Source: a virus. Taken from it: a DNA stretch of 27,059 bases. Below, piece after piece: positions 6,300 through 13,518 of the stretch. A program made the translations under genes and the position numbers. The notes beneath the pieces are model-generated. The model had not been told where the DNA came from and made no database searches. It was given only the letters and a program-made list of their open reading frames with translations. Within the stretch, counting starts at the first letter, position 1. Each line of letters opens with the position of its first letter. The DNA is taken from the IMG/VR virus record IMGVR_UViG_3300035698_019948, positions 1 through 27,059 of that record. One strand, written 5' to 3'.

Positions 6300-6491
6300 A
6301 TGAAAAACTATATTGAAGAGAAAAAAGCCTGCGAACTACTAGATGTTGATTCCGCTAAGTTTAGATTCTTGATAATTGAGAACGAAATCAAGGGAATTCA
6401 AATAAATGGGGAGTTTTGGATGCATAGGTCTGAGCTTGGGGATTATGCTGGTAGGCGTAAAGAAGAAATGATTTCAATTATCTCTCAATAG
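6300..6491 (+). CDS. Excisionase/MerR-like DNA-binding protein
   Basis: 63 residues. The pattern YIEEKKACELLDVDSAKFRF...INGEFWMHRSELGDYA is that of the helix-turn-helix 17 (excisionase-like) group: a short recognition unit followed by a turn with F-W and a last helix. Such proteins act as regulators or recombination directionality factors; no integrase is present in the window to decide. GGAGGTCAT precedes the ATG. The 3-prime end overlaps the convergent lipoprotein gene by 18 bases. Confidence 0.65.
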   Translation: MKNYIEEKKACELLDVDSAKFRFLIIENEIKGIQINGEFWMHRSELGDYAGRRKEEMISIISQ

Positions 6492-7130
6492 AACTTCTTC
6501 ATAGCCTATTGCGACAAGCAGATGGGTTTTGTCTTTAGTGTAAAAGACACACTGTGTTATCCTGTTAGGGGTTACATACCTAAATGTTTTATTATTCTGG
6601 GTTGTTAGTTTGAAACCCTGGCACCCTGTGCTCTTAACCTCCGTATTGAAAGAAATTAGCTGTTCTAGGCCTTCTTTGCTCTGGCACACAGTTTTGTCTA
6701 TGGATTTATAGAAACTCCCATTACACATCCCCTGTGCCTCTAATTTGAGATGTTTTAATGGGTCTCTAAAAAATACCATCGCCCAGGAGTGGCGGCCTTT
6801 ACTATTCATATGCGCAATAGTTAAAGGGCAGTTAATATCCTCCCCTACTTCTAGCCCATAAGCTGGTTTGAATTTTAGTTTCCACTTTCTACCTTGATCT
6901 TCAGTGAGCCTTTCTCTGTGGCAGTTTTTTACAATAACTACGTCACCTTTATTGGGTGATTTAGTAACAATTTCGTATTGGGCTTGATGGTCTAGGACTT
7001 GGATTCCGTAGGCTTTTCGTCCGTTGATTTCGGTGAAGAGGTTTCTTTTATAGAAGGTTTCGGAATTGAGGTTCTTCCTTGGGACGGAGGAGCAGGAGAG
7101 GATGAATGTGAATAATATTGCTTTAACCAT
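6474..7130 (-). CDS. Lipoprotein, possible outer spanin-like protein
   Basis: 218 residues. The N-terminus MVKAILFTFILSC fits a lipoprotein signal with C13 as the lipidated residue. Beyond it are six further cysteines, an even number that suits disulphide bonds in the periplasm. The gene begins inside the preceding small membrane-protein gene in another frame (139-base overlap), the layout of Rz/Rz1-type spanins. At 218 residues it is long for an outer spanin, so it may have another envelope role. No ribosome site precedes ATG; a 12-pair hairpin ends 11 bases upstream. Confidence 0.65.
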   Translation of the reverse strand: MVKAILFTFILSCSSVPRKNLNSETFYKRNLFTEINGRKAYGIQVLDHQAQYEIVTKSPNKGDVVIVKNCHRERLTEDQGRKWKLKFKPAYGLEVGEDINCPLTIAHMNSKGRHSWAMVFFRDPLKHLKLEAQGMCNGSFYKSIDKTVCQSKEGLEQLISFNTEVKSTGCQGFKLTTQNNKTFRYVTPNRITQCVFYTKDKTHLLVAIGYEEVLLRDN

Positions 7131-7195
7131 TTCAATATAAATTGTAGCCCAGAAACTATCTGAGCTACAAGGCTAAGTATTTTTAGCCAGTTCAT
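6992..7195 (-). CDS. Membrane protein, possible inner spanin-like partner
   Basis: 67 residues. One hydrophobic N-terminal helix (LKILSLVAQIVSGLQFILKWL) is followed by a Ser/Pro-rich tail of about 40 residues without hydrophobic stretches. The start overlaps the stop of the upstream gene (TAATG). Overlap with the lipoprotein gene and position downstream of the M15 peptidase suggest lysis. Classical inner spanins have a periplasmic coiled coil rather than a short Pro/Ser-rich tail, so the assignment is tentative. Confidence 0.6.
   Translation of the reverse strand: MNWLKILSLVAQIVSGLQFILKWLKQYYSHSSSPAPPSQGRTSIPKPSIKETSSPKSTDEKPTESKS
7142..7170 (-). other. 12-base-pair RNA hairpin before the lipoprotein start
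   Basis: Minus-strand RNA pairs UUGUAGCUCAGA with UCUGGGCUACAA around a UAGUU loop, with eleven Watson-Crick pairs and one G-U. On the plus strand the equivalent pair is a mismatch. It lies inside the 6992-7195 gene, 11 bases before the lipoprotein ATG, so it may control that start or stall ribosomes. Confidence 0.55.
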
Positions 7196-7401
7196 TAGCC
7201 TTCTTTCTTGTCGATTTTATCAACAGCGGCCATAACTAAGGGTTTTGCTACGGGTAAAACAGCAAGTAAGATGTCATCGTACTTGTTTTCACTTTCCTTT
7301 ACATACTCTTCTGCCAATTCAAAAACGGCCTCAACCACTTTTAAGGCGACGTCTTCAGCAATGTCTAGTCCCTTTTCTTTCAACTTTTCTTTTAAATCCA
7401 T
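7195..7401 (-). CDS. Small lysis-region protein
   Basis: 68 residues, helical and mostly amphipathic: KLKEKGLDIAEDVALKVVEA, then ENKYDDILLAVLPVAKPLVMAAVDKID. The last part is moderately hydrophobic and could be membrane-active, but is not a clear membrane helix. It sits directly after the M15 peptidase and is coupled to the next gene. I recall similar proteins near phage lysis genes; a holin-like or regulatory role is possible. Confidence 0.65.
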   Translation of the reverse strand: MDLKEKLKEKGLDIAEDVALKVVEAVFELAEEYVKESENKYDDILLAVLPVAKPLVMAAVDKIDKKEG

Positions 7402-7403
7402 GG

Positions 7404-7760
7404 TTATCTCCTAACTTGAAAATGAAAATGGGCACCATGCCCGCTGTCATGGTATTTCACTAATCGCTTTTTGTGATCGGTATTAGAAATTGCTGCAATG
7501 TTTTTATATTTGCAATTAAAATGCACAAGTAATTCTCCAATATCCTCTTCACCCCAGCCTTTTATTGACGCATCAAATGCACGCCCGTCACGATGGGTGG
7601 AACTAATTCTCCCCTCAACCTCTTCTTTCAAGGAAGTTATTAGACAAGGCATGTCGTTTTCTTTACACCAGTCAAAAAATTCTATTAAGACCATAAGAAT
7701 CATGGGCTTCATTCTATGGAGGTCGGTTATGTCTAATTCTGATTTAAATTCTATTTTCAT
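7404..7760 (-). CDS. M15-type peptidase, probable endolysin
   Basis: 118 residues from MKIEFKSELD, starting in the ATGA overlap with the upstream gene. A longer frame to 7823 exists but would lie inside that gene. Zinc-site pattern of the M15 (D-Ala-D-Ala/L-Ala-D-Glu) family: S-S-T-H56-R-D-G-R-A-F-D63 and the late H-G-A-H111-F-H113. These enzymes cut peptides of the cell wall. No signal peptide, so export would need a holin. It is short, consistent with a compact single-domain endolysin. Confidence 0.85.
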   Translation of the reverse strand: MKIEFKSELDITDLHRMKPMILMVLIEFFDWCKENDMPCLITSLKEEVEGRISSTHRDGRAFDASIKGWGEEDIGELLVHFNCKYKNIAAISNTDHKKRLVKYHDSGHGAHFHFQVRR

Positions 7761-7978
7761 AATTTTAATGCTTTTAAAAGAGCTACCGCTATTATTGGGA
7801 CCATACCAGCAACAGCGCCCCATACCCCCGCTTTTATTTTTAGTGAATTTATTTCTATCCTTGCGTCAAACATATTTGTGTTCATTTCTTTTAGCTCCGA
7901 TCTTATGGAGTCAAGGTCTGACCTAAGCAACTTAAGTTCGTGGACTATTAAATCAATATTGTGTTCTCTATCCGACAT
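7757..7978 (-). CDS. C-terminally anchored coiled-coil protein, holin candidate
   Basis: 73 residues. An N-terminal coiled coil (IVHELKLLRSDLDSIRSELKEM and on) is followed by one C-terminal membrane helix (AGVWGAVAGMVPIIAVALL). Small proteins of this form often lie beside phage endolysins and are frequently annotated as holins or lysis proteins. It is coupled to the M15 gene by ATGA and overlaps the receiver-domain gene upstream by 11 bases. Confidence 0.65.
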   Translation of the reverse strand: MSDREHNIDLIVHELKLLRSDLDSIRSELKEMNTNMFDARIEINSLKIKAGVWGAVAGMVPIIAVALLKALKL

Positions 7979-8285
7979 TTTTAATAATCCAATCCGTTAA
8001 GTTTTCTTTTAATACGAATTGATACCTAAGTTTTCTTAGGGGTTCGCAAGAAGAGGTCACGACAACATTTTTATGATCAAATTTATTTAAAGTTTCTTCT
8101 ACACTCAGAAGGGTTGTCCCCACGTAATCGATTATAACAAGTTCAATAGATTCTTTTTTATCTTGCGCCATATCTTTGGCACCGCTAGCAGTTGGCAACC
8201 ATGATACGTTGAAGCACTTAGGTAAAGATCTTTGGAGGATCTTTTTATCTATATAATTGTCTTCAATATAAAGGGTGTTGGGCAT
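7968..8285 (-). CDS. Stand-alone receiver (CheY-like) domain
   Basis: 105 residues. The start TLYIEDNYIDKKILQRSL matches receiver domains, and all active-site positions are present: acidic pair E8/D9, phospho-acceptor D53 in LVIIDY, T77 in VVVTSS, and K93 in FVLKEN. The distances are shorter than in CheY, so the domain is compact. No output domain is attached. Receivers accept phosphate from histidine kinases; a phage one could titrate or mimic a host signalling protein, but no target is visible. It overlaps the holin candidate gene downstream. No Shine-Dalgarno site; the ATG lies in a hairpin. Confidence 0.75.
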   Translation of the reverse strand: MPNTLYIEDNYIDKKILQRSLPKCFNVSWLPTASGAKDMAQDKKESIELVIIDYVGTTLLSVEETLNKFDHKNVVVTSSCEPLRKLRYQFVLKENLTDWIIKNVG

Positions 8286-8306
8286 AGCTAATTATAACCT
8301 ATGCCC
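8280..8306 (-). promoter_or_regulatory. Perfect 8-pair hairpin covering the receiver start codon
   Basis: Minus-strand GGGCATAG pairs exactly with CTATGCCC around an 11-base loop. The ATG of the receiver gene is inside the 3-prime arm. The loop holds TATAAT, ending five bases before the ATG, which could be a promoter minus-10 for a leaderless message; no good minus-35 is seen at the normal distance. Confidence 0.5.
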
Positions 8307-8330
8307 GTCAAGACTTATTCGATTGGAATG

Positions 8331-8699
8331 TTACTTGTATTCGGTAATATAAACGGTTGCGGAAGCGCCAGCATCAATCACTCGGATATATCTTGCGGTA
8401 TCTTTGACAAAATATAACGTCTCAGGCTTCAGAAAAGCACCACCGTTAAGCAGTTTACCAGCAGCAACGGTAGCGGCTCCGATGCTTTGGTCACCCATAA
8501 TTATAAAAACATCAGCGCTTGTGGCTATTGAGAACACTTTGCTTTCTATAAACTTGTTAGTTTTAGCGGCCAATGGGTCTGCACTTGTAGACGTTGATGT
8601 TGTGAATTGAGTGTTAACCGCCCCCGCTAGCGTGAAAAGGTTTTGGGCGGACTCACCTGTCTTGAGGTTAACTGTACTAATACTATATTCTAAACTCAT
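8331..8699 (-). CDS. Small structural-type protein
   Basis: 122 residues, Ala/Ser/Thr-rich with short beta segments (VFSIATSADVFIIMGD, TLYFVKDTARYIRVIDAGASATVYITEY), the look of a small virion protein. AGGAG lies 5 bases before ATG. It falls between the ejection-protein block and the lysis genes. No specific family recognised. Confidence 0.7.
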   Translation of the reverse strand: MSLEYSISTVNLKTGESAQNLFTLAGAVNTQFTTSTSTSADPLAAKTNKFIESKVFSIATSADVFIIMGDQSIGAATVAAGKLLNGGAFLKPETLYFVKDTARYIRVIDAGASATVYITEYK

Positions 8700-8737
8700 A
8701 AATACTCCTAAAAAAGTTCTGTGATACTGACTATAGC

Positions 8738-8752
8738 GACAACGCCGTTGTC
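8738..8752. repeat. Inverted repeat GACAAC-GCC-GTTGTC
   Basis: Perfect 6-pair dyad in the 87-base gap between 8331-8699 and 8787-9110. No T-run follows on either strand, so an operator or RNA stem is as likely as a terminator. An 11-codon ORF (8755-8790, ATGA overlap) lies beside it and I do not call it a gene. Confidence 0.4.
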
Positions 8753-8786
8753 TATTATTCTGCTGTGCTTACTGTTTTTATTTCGC

Positions 8787-9110
8787 TCATGCGCTAGCCT
8801 TTTTTGTTACCTTTTTCTTGGTTGTTTTTTTGACTTGTTCTTCACCTAAAGACTTGAAGAGATCTTCACTATCAATGGTCTCGGCTTTACCTCCAAAGAA
8901 CTTTACTCTGAAAGTAGGGTCACCAACTTTATCTAAGTAACAAACCACCCTTTCCGACCTTCCCTGGCCGTCAACGTATTCCGTCACGACAAAAGGGGAT
9001 TCTGGACTGAACCAGACCTTATCAGTGTCTCTTGGTTTTGCTGGGATGTCTGAGTTAGCACCCCTTCTGTTACGGCCATCGTTTTCTAGGTAGACTCGGT
9101 AAAATTTCAT
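8787..9110 (-). CDS. Small hypothetical protein with lysine-rich tail
   Basis: 107 residues. The body is beta-rich (FYRVYLENDG, FVVTEYVDGQGRSERVVCYL, FRVKFFGG). The last 15 residues are nearly all Lys/Thr/Val (KKTTKKKVTKK) and may bind nucleic acid. It begins inside the end of the 700-residue gene (4-base overlap), so it is probably co-translated with the ejection proteins. Function unknown. Confidence 0.7.
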   Translation of the reverse strand: MKFYRVYLENDGRNRRGANSDIPAKPRDTDKVWFSPESPFVVTEYVDGQGRSERVVCYLDKVGDPTFRVKFFGGKAETIDSEDLFKSLGEEQVKKTTKKKVTKKASA

Positions 9111-11209
9111 TTTCCTTCCTTGTTTCTATCTTGTACGGACTTTACTTGCCCTATTTTAAGGATCTTTTCGAATTTACCGCGCTTCCTGCCTGGTAGTTTG
9201 CTTAGTGCTTCCTGTAATTCACTTACTTTTCCTTCCTGGGCAAGTTTCACTATTCTTCTCTCATCAGCGGATCTTGCGACTCTTTTCATTCTTGCTACTA
9301 TTGACTCATTGACTATGGCGTTTGAAATATTGGCCTTAATATCTTTAAAGACATTAGAAGAACCAGTTTTAGAAGTGCTTAGAAATTTTGCCCCTACACT
9401 GTTTGTGAGCTCCATCATCTCTGAGAATGGACCTAGCTCTCCCACATCGAACATTCTTTCTAATAATTGTTTGTCGTTAAGAAGATTTTTCCTAGTGGTA
9501 GCCACATTTATCAGTCCGTCCGAATTAGTTGAAATTCTGCTTCTTAGAAACTCACCTTTTATTTTTTGAAAAACCTCAGGTGATACAAGCTCTTTTATTT
9601 TATTAAGTTTTTTATTAGATAAGTTTTTTATGAAAGCCACAAAAACCTTTTCCGGTTCGTCACCATCTAGGAGCTTAGTAACTCCTTCTGAATTATTATA
9701 GAAGTTGGATATTGTTTTATTGTTTTCTAAAATAGTGTCGCCTATTTCTTTACCTAGGTTCCTTGCGGTGTTTTCATCTATTACTTTTGCGTATTTAAAG
9801 TAAAGATCTTTGAAAGCATCTTTGTTAACAGGCAAATCAAGCCCCTTGCCAAAAGCGACTTCCCCGATGCTTTGGAGTATTTCAATCGATCTGTTAGGGT
9901 CGTTACCTGCTTCTTCTATTTTCTTAACAGCATTTAAAACGTCTCGATTTCTCTTTGTTATCGCCGGGCTAACAGAATTTTTTATACCAGAAATAGCTTT
10001 TGTTCTTATGCTTCCGATGGCCTTGCCCAAGTCTTTCATCGAAACTCTGTCTAATTTAAGTCCCGGGGCCTGACTGACTGCTGATTTTCTAGTCAAATCT
10101 ATTTGGTCAAATAAGTTTGTTCTAAAATCTCTGAACCCATTTATTATATTTTCCCCAGCTTCGATACCACCGGCCGGGTCTGAACCTGTTATTTTAGTTA
10201 TTTGGTCTAGTGTTTTGTTATGAATTTCTGATACTGAGTCGTTGAATTTTAAAACTTCGGATTGCCCCAAAAGACCCTCTCTGTTTTGCCTAGACGCTGT
10301 ATCAATGAAGGAATCTTTCCCAAACTCAACCGACTCCGGAAGCTTGGAAACATCTATCCCATTATCTTTGGCAATATTTTTTAGTCTTTTAAAATCTGGT
10401 GACACTCTGGGCTTGATGATACTGGAAATTGACTCGATAGTTTTTTTAATAACTCCTGAATCTCTAGCAACTTCTTCCGCTGCTTTGCTTCCCTTGAGGA
10501 ATTTTTTAACAGTTTTAAAGCCTTTAATAGGCGACTTCAAAACGGCAATGGGGGCGATTACGTTTAATGGGTCAGCAACTGAATCGATTAACCCGCCAAC
10601 TCCTTCAGCTAGGCTTCCGGTCTCTACTAGTTGAGCAAGATTTTCTCTTTGTGCTTGTGGTGCTGTCAAAGCCTCTCTTGGAGAAACCCCAACCTGTGTT
10701 GCTCTTGGTATTTGTTGGGGCTCATTACTTATACCCAGGTCTTGAGTCGCTATTTGTTGACCAGTTGGTGCAAGAGCGGGGTCTTCTGCAAACTGAGAAG
10801 AAAAGGCAGTTAGCGGGTTCTCTCCTCTTATCCCAGCTCTCAAAGCTGATCTCATGGGGGCTCCTGTCACGCTGTCAATTGCACCGCCAACCTCTGTTAA
10901 AGCATCAACTAGGGGCACATCGTTAATTGAAAATTCTTTCCCAGTTGTTCTTCCGGGAATGGCTATTGACGCTCTTTTTTTAGAGTCCCTTCCTATTTGC
11001 TTTATTCCTTCATTGAAGTCGTCTTCCTCTTCTTCTGCAGCGAGACCTTGTATTTCACTATTTTCAGTCTCAAGCTGTTCTAGCTCGGCTTCCTCTTCTG
11101 GGGAAAGCCCCGACGCCTGGCCCTGCGGTTCGTTTATTGCACTGGCAATCTGTTGGTTTTCAGCCTCTAATGCTTGAAGCTCGGCCTGCTCTTCCGCTGA
11201 TAGGGGCAT
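9107..11209 (-). CDS. Large internal virion/ejection-type protein
   Basis: 700 residues. The N-terminal 65 residues are Glu/Gln-rich helices (EEQAELQALEAENQQ and a similar second stretch, EEEAELEQLETENSE, so an internal repeat). A Pro/Ala/Gln-rich region follows (residues ~110-200), then a hydrophobic Gly-rich part and long charged helices to the end. Composition, size and position after the tail genes fit the large ejection proteins of podoviruses, which leave the head with the DNA and cross the envelope. No lytic-transglycosylase motif seen. Coupled to the upstream gene through TAATG. Confidence 0.7.
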   Translation of the reverse strand: MPLSAEEQAELQALEAENQQIASAINEPQGQASGLSPEEEAELEQLETENSEIQGLAAEEEEDDFNEGIKQIGRDSKKRASIAIPGRTTGKEFSINDVPLVDALTEVGGAIDSVTGAPMRSALRAGIRGENPLTAFSSQFAEDPALAPTGQQIATQDLGISNEPQQIPRATQVGVSPREALTAPQAQRENLAQLVETGSLAEGVGGLIDSVADPLNVIAPIAVLKSPIKGFKTVKKFLKGSKAAEEVARDSGVIKKTIESISSIIKPRVSPDFKRLKNIAKDNGIDVSKLPESVEFGKDSFIDTASRQNREGLLGQSEVLKFNDSVSEIHNKTLDQITKITGSDPAGGIEAGENIINGFRDFRTNLFDQIDLTRKSAVSQAPGLKLDRVSMKDLGKAIGSIRTKAISGIKNSVSPAITKRNRDVLNAVKKIEEAGNDPNRSIEILQSIGEVAFGKGLDLPVNKDAFKDLYFKYAKVIDENTARNLGKEIGDTILENNKTISNFYNNSEGVTKLLDGDEPEKVFVAFIKNLSNKKLNKIKELVSPEVFQKIKGEFLRSRISTNSDGLINVATTRKNLLNDKQLLERMFDVGELGPFSEMMELTNSVGAKFLSTSKTGSSNVFKDIKANISNAIVNESIVARMKRVARSADERRIVKLAQEGKVSELQEALSKLPGRKRGKFEKILKIGQVKSVQDRNKEGK

Positions 11210-12201
11210 TATTGACCCGCCTTTTTTCTTAGCTCTTCAATTCTTTTTTGATTTTGTTGAATTCTCCTGGTCGCGGCTTGCTTGTTGAAGCCCAACCCTT
11301 TTGGGAAAATTTTATCAATAGGAAGGTTTCTTTCAAGTGCAGATTCAAACTGGGGGCTTAAAGAGTTTTTTATATTTGTTAGCTGACCATCTTTCACTTC
11401 TTTTGCAACAGAGACAAAATCAGCTCTTTGCGAAGCCGTTAATTTATCACCTTTTGCAAAACCTATAATAGAAGCCCTAACTCTTTCTGGAAAAGATCCG
11501 GCGGCTTGGACTACATCAAATTCACCCTCCCTAACAGTTGCGCCAGGATCGACAATTCTTTGAAAACTGTTTATCAATGCAACGTCACCGGCGGCGGTGG
11601 CCTTCGCAGCGGATTTTAAAACTTTGGAATAAGATGTGATAACAATGTCTGCCTTCCTTATACTGGGGTTAGACCCAACCTCTTTTCTTAAGCTGTCTAT
11701 GGCTTTTCTTTCTTCTTTTATTTCTTCTAGCTCAGTCTCTTCGTTAACCTTTGCTGAAAGCCTTTCTGTTAATCTTTTTCTTTCTGGCACAGGTGCTTCC
11801 GGTCGTGGTGCTTGACCTTGATCAATAACTGGCTGTTCGTTAACAAAACCCTGTGCTGGCGTTTTTTTGCCAAGAGAAGATAAGCCCCCTGCTGTTTCAG
11901 TATTAGGTTCAAGCGATGTCCCAGAGGGAGAGCCAAAACCTAAAAAGTTATCAACATCTGAATCAGTTGCATCTATTCCCTTTTCCGCCAGCTTAAGCTT
12001 AACGTCAGTTCTTTGCTTGTTTTTTTCAGATTCCAATTTAGAACTTTCTAATGCTTTCTTTCTGTCTTCCTTTTCCAGCTTATTAAACTGAGACAATCCG
12101 GCACCAAGAGCAGCGGTTAAGCCTTCCGCTATCCCCGGCCTGTCTTGGGCTGATAATGCTTGTCTTCTCTTTTCTTGCTCTGAAATATCTACAAAAGCCA
12201 T
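11209..12201 (-). CDS. Ejection-type protein, helical
   Basis: 330 residues, mostly predicted helix: a long Lys/Glu region (KLEKEDRKKALESSKLESEK), a Pro/Gly-rich linker (~95-140), then a second helical part ending in RRIQQNQKRIEELRKKAG. It is linked by TAATG overlaps to both neighbours, which suggests a fixed ratio of the three products. An internal virion protein is the likeliest role. No enzyme motif seen. Confidence 0.65.
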   Translation of the reverse strand: MAFVDISEQEKRRQALSAQDRPGIAEGLTAALGAGLSQFNKLEKEDRKKALESSKLESEKNKQRTDVKLKLAEKGIDATDSDVDNFLGFGSPSGTSLEPNTETAGGLSSLGKKTPAQGFVNEQPVIDQGQAPRPEAPVPERKRLTERLSAKVNEETELEEIKEERKAIDSLRKEVGSNPSIRKADIVITSYSKVLKSAAKATAAGDVALINSFQRIVDPGATVREGEFDVVQAAGSFPERVRASIIGFAKGDKLTASQRADFVSVAKEVKDGQLTNIKNSLSPQFESALERNLPIDKIFPKGLGFNKQAATRRIQQNQKRIEELRKKAGQ

Positions 12202-12827
12202 TATCCCACCGCCTGTCCAGTCGCATTACCGACTGCAAGACCTACTTGAGCGCCTTGTGGAGATCCGCCAGTAGCGGCAGCACCTATCCCGGCACCTATA
12301 ATACCGGCAAACTTACTAAACCCAGAAGGCTTTTTAATCACTTGATCGTTGAATCTAATCGGTACATTTTGAGAACTAACTGCTGTAGTCGCTCCACCTA
12401 ATAATGCTTGCGCTCTTTGTTGCCTTAACTGAGCAACCCTTTCAGGAATGCCAGCTCTTAAAGATGCTATTTGTTGAGTCGTGTTTTGTTGGGCGCCTCT
12501 AAGCTGGCCTAGACCTAAAGAAGTGTTTCCAAGACCACGCCTTGCTAATAACCCTTCTTGCTGTCTTCTTAAGTCCTCAACCCCACTAGTTAATTGGGTC
12601 GCTTGTCTTTCGACTCCAGCCCTAACCAGATCGGTGGGATCTTCTGCTTGCTGGGATTGCAGCGCGCCTAATCCCTGCCTTTGAGCACGAGAAGCAAAGA
12701 GCAAATTATCCTTAAGTTCCTGGGCTATTGGATCGGCAGCAAGTGTTTGGCTACCACCTTTAAAGAAACTTGATCCTGCAAGCTTTTTACCTCCAGCACC
12801 TACTGTCCCTGCTAATACCGTTCCCAT
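12201..12827 (-). CDS. Gln/Ala-rich ejection-type protein with glycine-rich end
   Basis: 208 residues. The central part is Gln/Arg/Leu-rich helix; the C-terminus (FAGIIGAGIGAAATGG...VGLAVGNATGQAVG) is a glycine-zipper stretch that could insert in a membrane. This resembles the smallest podovirus ejection proteins. GGAG with 5-base spacing precedes ATG. It may help form the channel through which DNA crosses the envelope; this is inferred from composition and neighbours. Confidence 0.65.
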   Translation of the reverse strand: MGTVLAGTVGAGGKKLAGSSFFKGGSQTLAADPIAQELKDNLLFASRAQRQGLGALQSQQAEDPTDLVRAGVERQATQLTSGVEDLRRQQEGLLARRGLGNTSLGLGQLRGAQQNTTQQIASLRAGIPERVAQLRQQRAQALLGGATTAVSSQNVPIRFNDQVIKKPSGFSKFAGIIGAGIGAAATGGSPQGAQVGLAVGNATGQAVG

Positions 12828-13153
12828 TATATCTCCTTAATAAAAGTAATTACATTTGCTTCAGCAGCGTGAAACTTGAAACCAAACCCCAATATATTAG
12901 TGGCGCTTCTTTCGGCACCATTCGAATACAAGTCCACATTGGAACTCATAGTTTTGCATCCTTCTTTAAGGGCAATCTCAGTGAGTTGGTTCGCAAGTTT
13001 ATATCCTAGTTTCTTTCCCCTAAAGTCGGGGTGGATGAAGTAGTCAGATACAAAACAATTCTCTCCATCTATACGATAACGTATGAAGCCCCAATCTTCA
13101 GCAATCTCACTCATTCCAAGCCTTTCTGAATGGTATAGCTGGTAAAGGTTCAA
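12827..13153 (-). CDS. GNAT-family N-acetyltransferase
   Basis: 108 residues. The acetyl-CoA motif A is seen in VSDYFIHPDFRGKKLGYKLA, with R-G-K-K-L-G as the phosphate-binding loop, then LTEIALKEGC and a C-terminal NILGFGFKF (motif B). Start is TTG, supported by AAGGGG upstream and by overlap with the previous stop. GNATs move an acetyl group to amines on small molecules or proteins. Its place among virion genes is also known in other phages; a virion or host-protein target is possible. Confidence 0.8.
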   Translation of the reverse strand: MNLYQLYHSERLGMSEIAEDWGFIRYRIDGENCFVSDYFIHPDFRGKKLGYKLANQLTEIALKEGCKTMSSNVDLYSNGAERSATNILGFGFKFHAAEANVITFIKEI

Positions 13154-13518
13154 TTAATCCCCTTCAATATTGTGCAAAAGTTGAGCAGGTCCCCGACATA
13201 TCTAGTGCAATCAAGCTTTTTTAGAAGCCTCTTGGCCTCTTCCTTCTTATCTCTTTTGATTTTCTTATCTCTAATAGATTTATTGATACGATCTTCAAAT
13301 TTCTTTTTCTTCTCGGTATTTATAAAAGCTGACCCATCTTTGATATCGTAGTATTCAGGGTTGTGGTCGCCTGGAACCGCTATACAGTTCTTATGTTTAG
13401 TTAGGCAGTGGTGCTTTCTAAGAAACAACTCCCTCCCAATAGACGAGACCTCATTTATTCCAATAAACGCTGAATTAGCATTGGTAATCATCAATAAAAT
13501 GACTAGGGATTTGGTCAT
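13150..13518 (-). CDS. Small exported protein with four cysteines
   Basis: 122 residues. MTKSLVILLMITNANSA is a Sec signal peptide with likely cleavage after A17. The mature part has C-x6-C (HHCLTKHKNC) and a second pair near the C-terminus (LDCTRYVGDLLNFC), with a very basic helix between (KKKKFEDRINKSIRDKKIKR). Four cysteines suit two disulphides in the periplasm. It is coupled by ATGA to the exported fibre-like gene before it. Function unknown. Confidence 0.75.
   Translation of the reverse strand: MTKSLVILLMITNANSAFIGINEVSSIGRELFLRKHHCLTKHKNCIAVPGDHNPEYYDIKDGSAFINTEKKKKFEDRINKSIRDKKIKRDKKEEAKRLLKKLDCTRYVGDLLNFCTILKGIN

Noticed and set aside
8755-8790. 11-codon mini-ORF with ATGA overlap
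   Set aside because: Too short to judge, with no supporting feature beyond the overlap.
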